Below the pieces are notes generated by a model that saw only the letters and a list, made by a program, of their open reading frames with translations, had not been told where the DNA came from and did not search any database. A stretch of DNA of 64,000 nt from Paraburkholderia sabiae. GTDB taxonomy: Bacteria > Pseudomonadota > Gammaproteobacteria > Burkholderiales > Burkholderiaceae. Made by a program: the position numbers and the translations under genes. Shown here one piece after another: positions 26,844-34,413 of this stretch. The stretch is from contig NZ_CP125296.1 in the NCBI RefSeq assembly GCF_030412785.1, positions 1,798,001 to 1,862,000 of the forward strand, in the 5' to 3' direction. Numbering within the stretch: position 1 is the first letter of the stretch; every line of letters starts with the position of its first letter.

Positions 26844-27242
26844 GGGTGGTGCAGCCGATGCCGCGCATTGGCAACTGATTCGATCGCTTCTCACTGCCCC
26901 TTTCCCACGGCGGGCGCGGTGCGCCCGCCCGCCGTCGATGTCTTTCCCGACACGCAACTTTCGGCTCCCGTCCATCCCACTATCTGCACGCCGCTAAGAA
27001 AACGATTAACTTCATCAACGCGATTTTCACGGCTCATAGCACCGCGCTACGGCGCACGTAGCGAAAACACGTACTAGCCAAGCGCCTCCAAACCTTCTAT
27101 TCTTAGAAAAACGTTTTCCAAAACGTGACGGACCCATGCTCGCGCCAGCCCGACCGACCGCGCGACGCATTCCGCCCCGGCGCTCGTCGCCGGCCATGAA
27201 AAGACCGCGGCGCGACGAGCGATGCCGCGAATGGAGACATAC
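26844..27242. other. Intergenic region (399 bp) with exuT-type promoter and operator
   Basis: No gene is supported. It contains a 9-bp GC-rich hairpin (26909-26929, GGCGGGCGC with GCGCCCGCC, no T run) and, near 27098-27119, a -10-like TATTCT followed by a LacI-type operator (listed separately). The rest shows nothing recognisable. Confidence 0.5.
27106..27119. promoter_or_regulatory. LacI-family operator upstream of the hexuronate-type transporter
   Basis: GAAAAACGTTTTCC has a central perfect AAAACGTTTT palindrome and closely matches the perfect site GGAAAACGTTTTCC upstream of uronate dehydrogenase (29713-29726). It lies just after a -10-like TATTCT (27098-27103), a repressing position. Confidence 0.7.
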
Positions 27243-28532
27243 ATGCAATCTGCCGTCGTCGGCGTGGTGCGCACCGCCAGCCGCTTCCGCTGGACCGTCT
27301 GTGCGCTACTTTTCTTCGCCACCGTCATCAATTACATGGACCGGCAGATTCTCGGTCTGCTCGCGCCGCTGCTTCAGCACGAGATCGGCTGGACGCAGGT
27401 GCAGTACGGCCGCATCGTGATCGCGTTCTCCGCCTTTTATGCAATCGGCCTGTTGTGCTTCGGACGGGTCGTCGACTGGCTCGGCACGCGCATTTCGTAC
27501 GCGGGCGCGATGCTGATCTGGAGCATCGCCGCGATGCTGCACGCGGCCGTCGGCTCGGTGATGGGCTTTGCGGCCGTACGCGCGCTGCTCGGCATCGGCG
27601 AAGGCGGCAACTTCCCGGCCGCCATCAAGACCACGGCCGAATGGTTCCCGCGCCGCGAGCGCGCGCTCGCCACGGGCATCTTCAACTCCGGCGCGAACAT
27701 CGGCGCGGTGTTTGCGCCCGCCATCATCCCCGCGATCGCCGTGATGTACGGCTGGCGCGCGGCGTTCGTGATCATCGGCGCGATCGGTATCGTGTGGCTG
27801 GCTGTGTGGCTCGCGGTCTATCGTCCCGCTGACCGCAGCGCGCAAGACGAAGCGTTCGACGAACCGCGCGACGAAGTCGAAGCACTCGACGCGCGCCACG
27901 CGAACGCCCGCGCACCCGGCTGGGGCGAACTGATCAAAAAGCGCGAAACGTGGGCGTTCCTGATCGGCAAGTTCCTGACCGATCCGGTCTGGTGGTTCTA
28001 CCTGTTCTGGCTGCCGAAGTGGCTCAACGAATCGCGCGGCATGGACATGCAGCACATCGGCTTGCCGCTCGTCGTCATCTACGCGATCACGACGGTCGGC
28101 AGCATCGGCGGCGGCTGGATTTCGTCGAGCCTGCTGCGCAAAGGCTGGACCGTGAACGCCGCGCGCAAGACGGCCATGCTGATCTGCGCGTGCTGCGTGC
28201 TGCCCATCGCGTTCGTGTCGCAGGCAGAGAACCTGTGGGTGGCTGTCGGCATCGTCGGTCTCGCAGCGGCTGCGCACCAGGGCTGGTCGGCGAATCTGTT
28301 CACGACGGCATCGGATCTCTTCCCGCGCCGTGCGCTCGGCGCTGTGGTCGGTATCGGCGGGATGGCGGGCTCGATCGGCGGTGTTCTGTTCTCCGAAGTG
28401 ATCGGCCAGGTGCTGCAACGCACGGGTCACTACTGGGTGCTGTTCGCGATCGGCGCACTCGCCTATCTGCTCGCACTCGCGATCATGCACGTGCTCACGC
28501 CGCGCATGTCGCCCGCGAAGCTCGATGCGTAA
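27243..28532 (+). CDS. MFS transporter, hexuronate (ExuT)-like
   Basis: A 429-residue major-facilitator protein with 12 predicted helices. It has the early NYMDRQILGLLAPLLQ motif common in the ACS/hexuronate subfamily, GRVVDWLGTR between TM2 and TM3 and GIGEGGNFPAAIKTTAEWFPRRERALATGIFNSG, which is near-diagnostic for ExuT-like proteins. It probably imports D-galacturonate or D-glucuronate with protons. The start at 27243 has GGAG 6 nt upstream; two earlier in-frame ATGs lack a ribosome-binding site. A shared LacI operator and the downstream lacI and udh genes support the substrate. Confidence 0.85.
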   Translation: MQSAVVGVVRTASRFRWTVCALLFFATVINYMDRQILGLLAPLLQHEIGWTQVQYGRIVIAFSAFYAIGLLCFGRVVDWLGTRISYAGAMLIWSIAAMLHAAVGSVMGFAAVRALLGIGEGGNFPAAIKTTAEWFPRRERALATGIFNSGANIGAVFAPAIIPAIAVMYGWRAAFVIIGAIGIVWLAVWLAVYRPADRSAQDEAFDEPRDEVEALDARHANARAPGWGELIKKRETWAFLIGKFLTDPVWWFYLFWLPKWLNESRGMDMQHIGLPLVVIYAITTVGSIGGGWISSSLLRKGWTVNAARKTAMLICACCVLPIAFVSQAENLWVAVGIVGLAAAAHQGWSANLFTTASDLFPRRALGAVVGIGGMAGSIGGVLFSEVIGQVLQRTGHYWVLFAIGALAYLLALAIMHVLTPRMSPAKLDA

Positions 28533-28541
28533 TCACGCATG

Positions 28542-28564
28542 GCGCGCCGCCTCGCGCGGCGCGC
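28542..28564. terminator. GC-rich hairpin between convergent exuT-like and lacI genes
   Basis: GCGCGCCGC (28542-28550) pairs with GCGGCGCGC (28556-28564) over a 5-nt loop, between two convergent stop codons. It lacks a T run, so termination by it is probable from position only. Confidence 0.4.
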
Positions 28565-28599
28565 GTGCCGCAATACAGCGCGTGAGCTGCACGAGCCGT

Positions 28600-29592
28600 T
28601 CAGCCCAAAGCAGCCGTCGATTCCCGCACGATCAAACGCGGCTCGAACATCGAATGCTCGGCCTCGCTGTGACCTGCCAGACCGTCGATGAGCTTCTGCA
28701 TCGCGAGTTCGCCCATCTTCTCGCTCTGGATATCGACGGTGGTGAGCGCGGGCGCAGCGTACTCGCCGTAAGGCACGTTGTCGACGCCCGTCACGGACAC
28801 GTCGCGCGGCAGCTTGAAGCCGAGCGACGCCGCTTCCTTCATGAAGCCGAGCGCGATCAGATCGTTGTAGCAGATCACCGCCTGCGGCCGCTGCGGTCCG
28901 AGCATCACGCGCGAGCAGGCCTGTTCGCCCGCCTGCGCGGTCGGCGCGTGCGCGTCGTGCACATCGAGCGAGAGTCCCGCTTCGTCGAGACACTCGCGCA
29001 CGCCGCGAATCCGCTCGTCGTTGATGCGCGCCTGGCCGAAGCCGAGATACGCGATATGCCGATGCCCGAGATTCAGCAGATGACGCGCGAGCATGTACGT
29101 CGCGAGCCGGTTGTCGATGCCGACGCTCGGAATCGGCAGGCCCGGACTGCGCCGCAGCAGCACGAGCGGCTTGTTGAGGTCGAGCATCCACTGCGATTCT
29201 TCGTCGGGCATGCGCGAACTGACGATCAGCCCGTCGACACGTTGCGCGAGCGCTTCGATCAGCGAACGCTCGCGCGCCTGGTTTTCTTCGGTATCGACGA
29301 GCAGCAGCGTGTAGTCGTGCTGAAGCGCGACGCGGTTCGCGCCCTTCACGACGTTCGTGAAGTGCGGATTGCTGATGTCGAGAATCGCGAGGCCGATGGT
29401 GCGCGTGCGGCCCGTGATCATCGACCGCGCGAGCGGGTTCGAGCGATAGCCGAGCTGCTCGATCGCTTCCTTGAGCCGCGCTTCGACGGCGGGAGAAAAC
29501 CGCTGCGCGCCGTTGATGTACTTGGACACGGTGGCGACGGACACGCCCGCCGCGACGGCGACGTCGCGAATCGTCGGGGAAACTTTTTTCAT
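28600..29592 (-). CDS. LacI-family repressor of uronate genes
   Basis: A 330-residue LacI/GalR regulator. The helix-turn-helix (TIRDVAVAAGVSVATVSKYINGAQRFS) starts at residue 7, followed by a periplasmic-binding-like domain with IGLAILDISNPHFTNVVKGAN and the C-terminal TTVDIQSEKMGELAMQKLIDGL. The ATG at 29592 gives the usual family length but has no Shine-Dalgarno. An ATG at 29682 with AAGGAG upstream would add 30 residues; however, that AAGGAG lies in the spacer of the divergent udh promoter. Perfect and near-perfect operators lie upstream of both udh and the transporter. Confidence 0.88.
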   Translation of the reverse strand: MKKVSPTIRDVAVAAGVSVATVSKYINGAQRFSPAVEARLKEAIEQLGYRSNPLARSMITGRTRTIGLAILDISNPHFTNVVKGANRVALQHDYTLLLVDTEENQARERSLIEALAQRVDGLIVSSRMPDEESQWMLDLNKPLVLLRRSPGLPIPSVGIDNRLATYMLARHLLNLGHRHIAYLGFGQARINDERIRGVRECLDEAGLSLDVHDAHAPTAQAGEQACSRVMLGPQRPQAVICYNDLIALGFMKEAASLGFKLPRDVSVTGVDNVPYGEYAAPALTTVDIQSEKMGELAMQKLIDGLAGHSEAEHSMFEPRLIVRESTAALG

Positions 29593-29599
29593 CGGGAGG

Positions 29600-29611
29600 G
29601 TAACGTTTTCG
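29600..29611. promoter_or_regulatory. Partial LacI-type operator in the lacI leader
   Basis: GTAACGTTTTCG shares AACGTTTTC with the two operators at 27106 and 29713. It lies a few bases upstream of the lacI start at 29592 and could allow autorepression. It is weaker than the other two sites. Confidence 0.35.
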
Positions 29612-29681
29612 TTTGCCTTACCCGATTGTCGCAGAAAACGCATCGGGCGAAACCGGTGCATGCCCCGATGGAACAGCATCA

Positions 29682-29711
29682 TTGACGCACTCCTTGCGTC
29701 GCCCTTATAGT
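29682..29711 (+). promoter_or_regulatory. Sigma-70 promoter of uronate dehydrogenase
   Basis: TTGACG (29682-29687) and TATAGT (29706-29711) with an 18-bp spacer (or TTATAG with 17) lie directly upstream of the operator at 29713-29726, so repressor binding would cover the start site. Confidence 0.65.
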
Positions 29712-29712
29712 T

Positions 29713-29726
29713 GGAAAACGTTTTCC
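29713..29726. promoter_or_regulatory. LacI-family operator of udh
   Basis: GGAAAACGTTTTCC is a perfect 14-bp palindrome typical of LacI/GalR operators with a central CG. It begins one base past the -10 box and ends 21 bp before the udh start codon. It also lies between divergent lacI and udh. Confidence 0.8.
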
Positions 29727-29747
29727 TGAATTTATCGAAGGATCATC

Positions 29748-30581
29748 ATGAACGAGACATCTGCTGTGCCGCGCAAGCCGTTCCGTCGTCTGCTGCTGAC
29801 GGGCGCGGGCGGCAATCTGGGCCGCCAGCTGCGCGACGCGCTGGCCGCGTGGGCCGACATTGTGCGCGTGAGCGACATCGTCCCCGTGAGCGCGGCGGCC
29901 GCGCACGAAGAAGCGAGCGTCGTCGATCTGGCGGACCGCGAGGCCGTGATGCACATGGTCGAAGGCGTCGATGCGATCGTGCATCTGGGCGGCATTTCGA
30001 TCGACGCGCCGTTCGACGACCTGATCGAATCGAATATCCGCGGCACGTACAACCTGTACGAAGCGGCGCGCAAGCACGGCGTGAAGCGCGTCGTGTTCGC
30101 CAGCTCGAATCACGCGATCGGTTTTCATCCCGTCACGGAAGTGCTCGACGCCGACGCGCCGACGCGTCCCGACAGCCTGTATGGCGTGACGAAGTGCTTC
30201 GGCGAATCGCTGTCGCGCTATTACTTCGACCGCTTCGGCATCGAGACGGTGTGTCTGCGCATCGGCTCGTCGTTCGAAGAGCCGAAGAATCCGCGCATGC
30301 TCGTCACGTACCTGAGCTATCGCGACTTCATCGAACTCGTGCGCTGTTCGCTCCTCACGAACCGTGTCGGCCATGCCGTCGTGTACGGCGCGTCGGACAA
30401 CCCGATCAAGTGGTGGGACAACACGAAAGCGGGCTTCCTCGGCTTCCGTCCGCGCGACAGCTCGGTGCAGTTCGCCGAACGCTTCCCCGTCACAGGACCG
30501 ACGCCCGAATACGACGACCCGGCACAGCGCTTCCAGGGCGGCGCATTCGTGCTCGGCGAACCGATGGAACGCAAGGCCTGA
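29748..30581 (+). CDS. udh: Uronate dehydrogenase
   Basis: A 277-residue extended-SDR enzyme. It has the NAD motif LTGAGGNLGRQL (about 17-28), HLGGISIDAPFDDLIESNIRGTYNLYEAAR, SSNHAIGFHP and catalytic YGVTKCFGE (YxxxK); the C terminus WWDNTKAGFLGFRPRDSS is characteristic of Udh. It oxidises D-galacturonate or D-glucuronate to the aldarolactone with NAD in the oxidative uronate pathway. Repression by the divergent LacI protein is indicated by the palindromic operator. The later pathway steps (lactonase, dehydratase, kdg enzymes) are not in this window. Confidence 0.9.
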   Translation: MNETSAVPRKPFRRLLLTGAGGNLGRQLRDALAAWADIVRVSDIVPVSAAAAHEEASVVDLADREAVMHMVEGVDAIVHLGGISIDAPFDDLIESNIRGTYNLYEAARKHGVKRVVFASSNHAIGFHPVTEVLDADAPTRPDSLYGVTKCFGESLSRYYFDRFGIETVCLRIGSSFEEPKNPRMLVTYLSYRDFIELVRCSLLTNRVGHAVVYGASDNPIKWWDNTKAGFLGFRPRDSSVQFAERFPVTGPTPEYDDPAQRFQGGAFVLGEPMERKA

Positions 30582-30779
30582 AGCACTTTGGTATGAGCTT
30601 AAATTGCCGTGCAACGCGGCATCTGCAGACATACAGACGCGCGATGCACGCACACATCGGCATCACGCGTCAACCCACTAACTGGCTGATCTGATTTATT
30701 TTTCTGAGCCGCAATGAATTGCCGGCTCCGTTTCGCAGCGTGTACCATGTGACCAGGGCAAACCCCTTGGAGGATGATC

Positions 30780-31085
30780 ATGGACAGGCATGCAGTGCAT
30801 TACAGGCGCCACGTCATCATCCCACTAGCGTCCGTTGCCGCTCGCGGATACGCAGCCAGCGTGTTCGTCACCGGCCCGAGCGGACGGCGTAAAGCCTTTG
30901 GGATCCTCGGCTATTTTTCTTCCGAGGAAGAGGCGATCGAGTACGCGACGTCATGCGCCAAGGCCCGCATCGAGGGCAATCCGATGCCGGGCTTACCGCG
31001 TAAGCTCAGTGCGATGCGGCACTGGTTCCTGCGACACGGCATGCGCCGTCAAACGGGGCTGTCTGCGGCCAATCCCTGGGATTGA
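30780..31085 (+). CDS. Small hypothetical protein (101 aa)
   Basis: A 101-residue basic protein, MDRHAVHYRRHVIIPLASVAARGYAASVFVTGPSGRR, with a beta-rich N-terminal half followed by YFSSEEEAIEYATSCAKARIEGN. This pattern resembles small Burkholderia stress or CspA-adjacent hypothetical proteins. The ATG at 30780 is 6 nt after GGAGG; an earlier ATG at 30774 directly abuts GGAGG and is less likely. No partner gene is obvious. Confidence 0.65.
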   Translation: MDRHAVHYRRHVIIPLASVAARGYAASVFVTGPSGRRKAFGILGYFSSEEEAIEYATSCAKARIEGNPMPGLPRKLSAMRHWFLRHGMRRQTGLSAANPWD

Positions 31086-31391
31086 GCGGACAATTTATCG
31101 TGCGATTCGTATCGTGCAACTCGCGCGCAATTTTTGACGCGCGTTCTCGACACGCAAACTAAACCGAAGCGACCGATAATCAGAGAGCTTCGACACGCCG
31201 CGTTCCATCCGCATGGCACGCACGGTGGTCATTCGCCGCCCTCGCCTCCATCGGGAAGCGCGTTTCTCTGCTATCGCTCGCGTGTTTTTCACCTGTCAGG
31301 CCTGCGAATTGCTCGTTTATTGTCTGATATATGACGCGAGCAGCCGGTTTATCATGGCCCGCTCACGTCACTTGAAAGATCGTCAGTACGT
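31086..31391. other. Intergenic region (306 bp)
   Basis: No gene is supported. A possible weak hairpin is GCGCGC-N9-CGCGCG near 31120-31142, just after the 101-aa gene, with TTTTT in its loop. The remaining sequence presumably carries the promoter of the repeat-containing protein at 31392. Confidence 0.4.
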
Positions 31392-32336
31392 ATGATGACC
31401 ACCCGAAAGATTTTGATGATTCTCGCCGGGCTCGTGCTCGGCGCGGCATTGACCACGTACCTCATGGTGCTTCAGGCGGACCGCCGCGCGACGGCGGAAG
31501 CCACAGCAGGCATGGATGAGACCGCCAATCCTTCTGCCGCCGCAGATTCGCGCATCAGCGAAAATCATGTGACGGAAGGCAGCATCGGTTCGTCGGCGCC
31601 GCCGCCGAGTGCGGGGACAGGTACGAAGAGCGCCGCGATTCCGCAGCAGCCGGTCGCACCGGCGCCTGCTCCTGCCCCCGCTCCCGCAGCGCCCGCTCCG
31701 ATGGCGGCAGCGCCTGCGCCCGTTGCGCCTGCTCCCGCGCCCGCACCCGCACCTATGGCTGCGGCTCCCGCTACGCCCGCACCCGCGCCTTCGACGAGCA
31801 TGGCGATCACGCAGCAGAACGTGCAGCAGCAACCTCAGCCGCAACCTCAACCGAAGTCGGCGGCTGTTGCGTCGGTGAACGTGCCTGACGCGGCCGCGCC
31901 GAAGGTCGCGCCGGCACCGCGCGCACAACGCGGTCGCGATAGCCTCGATCGCCGTGCCAATGCATATCAAGGCGCGACGCCGGAAACGGAAGAACTCGTG
32001 CGGCAATCGGCGAAACTCGATCCGCTGTTGCCGCCTCCCGCTGCGCCGGCGCCGTCGACCCTTAACAGCGCGAATATGGATCAGCACAACACGTATCGCG
32101 GGTCGTACCATTCGGGCGCGGCGCAAACCGACCAGCTGGTGCGCGATTCGGCCAAGATCGATCCTTCGCTGCCGCCGCCGGATATGTCGGCGGTGCGCGC
32201 CGTGACGGAGCAACAGGCACGCAGCACGAAGCCGACCACCACCAACACGAACACGAATCCTGTTGCGGCCGCGCTGACGGACCAGCTGGTGCGCGACTCG
32301 GCCAAGCTCGATCCTTCGCTGCCGCCTCCGAAATAA
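31392..32336 (+). CDS. Membrane-anchored Pro/Ala-rich protein with three C-terminal repeats
   Basis: A 314-residue protein. One N-terminal transmembrane helix (about 6-26) is followed by a Pro/Ala-rich low-complexity region (about 85-135, built from APAPAP-type units) and a Gln/Pro stretch. The C-terminal half holds three copies of a motif of about 19 residues, T-[DE]-x-LVR-x-SAK-[IL]-DP-x-LPPP, encoded near 31981, 32125 and 32275, the last being the extreme C terminus. It probably spans the periplasm like TonB-type Pro-rich linkers, with the repeats as binding sites. No family is recognised. It has its own terminator. Confidence 0.75.
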   Translation: MMTTRKILMILAGLVLGAALTTYLMVLQADRRATAEATAGMDETANPSAAADSRISENHVTEGSIGSSAPPPSAGTGTKSAAIPQQPVAPAPAPAPAPAAPAPMAAAPAPVAPAPAPAPAPMAAAPATPAPAPSTSMAITQQNVQQQPQPQPQPKSAAVASVNVPDAAAPKVAPAPRAQRGRDSLDRRANAYQGATPETEELVRQSAKLDPLLPPPAAPAPSTLNSANMDQHNTYRGSYHSGAAQTDQLVRDSAKIDPSLPPPDMSAVRAVTEQQARSTKPTTTNTNTNPVAAALTDQLVRDSAKLDPSLPPPK

Positions 32337-32360
32337 GCCGCATTCCTCGTACGAAAACAA

Positions 32361-32396
32361 ACAGCGCCGTGGCTCACGCAGCGGCGCTGTTGTTTT
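32361..32396 (+). terminator. Rho-independent terminator
   Basis: ACAGCGCCG (32361-32369) and CGGCGCTGT (32382-32390) form a 9-bp stem with flanking A and T tracts (AACAA before, TGTTTT after). It can act in both directions between the repeat protein and the convergent SDR gene. Confidence 0.85.
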
Positions 32397-32430
32397 ATGG
32401 TTTCGTCAGATCAATAACCAACCGCAGACG

Positions 32431-33288
32431 TCAAACCGGAAAGTCGGTGGATTGCGACAGCGCCTTCCACGTTTCCGTTTCCGTCGTCACGAACGCGTTC
32501 TTTTCCGCGATCGCCTTCAGCGTATCGGTGCCGAGCGGCAGGCGCACGGGCGGCGTTTGCGCATCGACGAGCGTCACGAGGGCCGTCGCCAGCTTCTCCG
32601 GATCGCCCGGCTGGTTGTGGTTCAGGTCGACGGCAATGCGGCGCACGTTGCCCGACGTCTCCTCGTAATCGTCGATGATCTCCTTGCCGACGACCAGCGA
32701 CGATCCATCCAGAAAGTCCGTGCGGAAGTAGCCCGGCTCGACGACGGTCGCGTGAATGCCGAGCGGCTTCAGTTCCGCGTGCAGCGCTTCCGTGATGCCT
32801 TCGACGGCGAACTTCGTCGAGCAATACACGCCGAAGCCCGCGCCCGAGCGATACCCGCCGATCGACGACATGTTGATCACGTGCCCCGAGCGCTGCTTGC
32901 GCATCACGGGCAGCACGGCGCGCGTCACATTCAGCAGACCGAACACATTCGTGTCGTACATGCGGCGCACGTCGGCGTCGCCCGATTCCTCGACGGCAGC
33001 CAGCAGACCGAAACCAGCGTTGTTGATCAGCACGTCGATGCGGCCGAACTTCTCGACAGCCGCTTCGACGGCGGCTTTGGCTTGCGCTTCGTTCGTCACG
33101 TCGAGCGCGACGGGCAGCAAGGCGGGCGACTCGCCCAGCCGCTCGACGATCGCCGCGGCATTGCGGCCCGCGGCGACGACGGCGTTGCCATCGGCGAGCG
33201 CTGCTTCGGCGATCAGCGCGCCCAGACCGCGCGATGCACCCGTGATGAACCAGACGCGCTTGAACTGCTGTTTCGTGACGTTGTTCAT
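32431..33288 (-). CDS. Short-chain dehydrogenase/reductase
   Basis: A 285-residue classical SDR. It has the NAD(P) motif FITGASRGLGALIA (about 14-27), NNAGFG, SSIGG with catalytic Ser, and YCSTKFA (YxxxK). The C terminus resembles the group often annotated as oxidoreductase/SDR with a role in aldehyde or ketone reduction; the substrate is unknown. The ATG at 33288 has AAGGAG upstream. It is divergent from a LysR gene (33406), which probably regulates it. Confidence 0.88.
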   Translation of the reverse strand: MNNVTKQQFKRVWFITGASRGLGALIAEAALADGNAVVAAGRNAAAIVERLGESPALLPVALDVTNEAQAKAAVEAAVEKFGRIDVLINNAGFGLLAAVEESGDADVRRMYDTNVFGLLNVTRAVLPVMRKQRSGHVINMSSIGGYRSGAGFGVYCSTKFAVEGITEALHAELKPLGIHATVVEPGYFRTDFLDGSSLVVGKEIIDDYEETSGNVRRIAVDLNHNQPGDPEKLATALVTLVDAQTPPVRLPLGTDTLKAIAEKNAFVTTETETWKALSQSTDFPV

Positions 33289-33405
33289 TTGCTGCTCCTT
33301 CGTTCGTGGTGAAAGTGAAACGAAGAATAGGACGTCCGATTCGCATAAACTAGACGTCAAATGCTGGAGTGATAACCAACCCTTATTTGCTAATCGGAGA
33401 GCGCC

Positions 33406-34335
33406 GTGAACGAGGTCCGCGCCATTTCGATCTTTGTCCGCGCCGCTACGCTGGGCAATCTGCGCAAAGCTGCCGTCGATCAGGGCATTTCGCCTCAGGC
33501 GGCCAGCCACGCGGTGATGCAACTGGAAAAATCGCTCGGCGTGCGTCTGTTTCATCGGACGACGCGCAAGCTGAGCCTGACGGAAGAAGGCGAGCGGTTG
33601 CTGCAAAGCGTGGAGCCGGCGCTGGCGACGTTGTCGTCGGCGATCGACGATGCCCGTCGCGCGAAAGACGAAGTCGCCGGCCCGCTGCGCGTGAGCGCGC
33701 CGATGGCGCTCGGTCGCGCGGTGCTGTGGCCCGTGGTTCTCGAATTCGCCGCGCTTTATCCCGACGTGCAACTGGACGTGCGTTTCGACGATCACTTCAC
33801 CGACCTCGTCAGCGATCGCGCCGACGTCGGCTTTCGCGGCGGGTCGCCGCCTTCGGGTGGCGCGATCGCACGGCGGCTGCTGCCCATTCAGTTGATCGTG
33901 TGCGCGTCGCCGGCGTATATCGAGCGGCATGGCAAGCCGATGTCCGTCGAAGACCTGGACGCGCATCGCTGCACCGGCTATCGGCGCGCGAACACCGGCA
34001 AGCTGGCGCCGTGGGAATTTCTGATCGGCAAGGAAATCGTCTATCGCGACGTGGCCGCGACGCTGTGCGCGAACGATATCGACGCGGAAACAGCGGCCGT
34101 TCTGGCGGGACTGGCGATCGGACAGCTGGGCAGCTTTTCGGCCGTCGAGCACATCCGCAGCGGACGGCTCGTGCCGCTGCTCACGCAGCACGTGACGCAG
34201 CGCGAGTCGATCTACATCTACTATCGCAGCCGCACCGAGCAGCCGCTGCGTGTGCGGACGTTCATCGACTTCATGATCGAACGGCTCGCTGACAACCGGG
34301 ATTATTTTCTGCAACCCGCGGAACTGCGCACCTAG
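33406..34335 (+). CDS. LysR-family regulator divergent from an SDR gene
   Basis: A 309-residue LysR protein. The helix-turn-helix is in FVRAATLGNLRKAAVDQGISPQAASHAVMQLEKS, followed by RTTRKLSLTEEGERLLQ. The effector domain has PLRVSAPMALGRAVLWP as in the DmlR/CrgA group. The GTG start at 33406 has GGAGAG 4 nt upstream. The 117-bp divergent gap with the SDR gene suggests mutual regulation. Confidence 0.88.
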   Translation: MNEVRAISIFVRAATLGNLRKAAVDQGISPQAASHAVMQLEKSLGVRLFHRTTRKLSLTEEGERLLQSVEPALATLSSAIDDARRAKDEVAGPLRVSAPMALGRAVLWPVVLEFAALYPDVQLDVRFDDHFTDLVSDRADVGFRGGSPPSGGAIARRLLPIQLIVCASPAYIERHGKPMSVEDLDAHRCTGYRRANTGKLAPWEFLIGKEIVYRDVAATLCANDIDAETAAVLAGLAIGQLGSFSAVEHIRSGRLVPLLTQHVTQRESIYIYYRSRTEQPLRVRTFIDFMIERLADNRDYFLQPAELRT

Positions 34336-34353
34336 CGCTCAAGCAAAAACAAC

Positions 34354-34387
34354 CGCGCGCTTCCACGCATACAGCGGGAAGCGCGCG
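34354..34387 (-). terminator. Rho-independent terminator of the aminopeptidase gene
   Basis: CGCGCGCTTCC (34354-34364) and GGAAGCGCGCG (34377-34387) make an 11-bp stem with a 12-nt loop. On the minus strand it is followed by GTTGTTTTTGC. It lies between convergent lysR and the M1 peptidase. Confidence 0.8.
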
Positions 34388-34413
34388 ACATGCTACGAAT
34401 CAACCGATGCCGA

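Noticed and set aside
26909..26929. A GC-rich 9-bp hairpin after the 82-aa gene, considered as an intrinsic terminator
   Set aside because: No T run follows on either strand; kept only as a note in the intergenic description.
31640..31800. Tandem Pro/Ala-coding repeats considered as a CRISPR-like or minisatellite array
   Set aside because: The units are short, imperfect and in frame with the Pro/Ala-rich protein; no spacer-repeat pattern.
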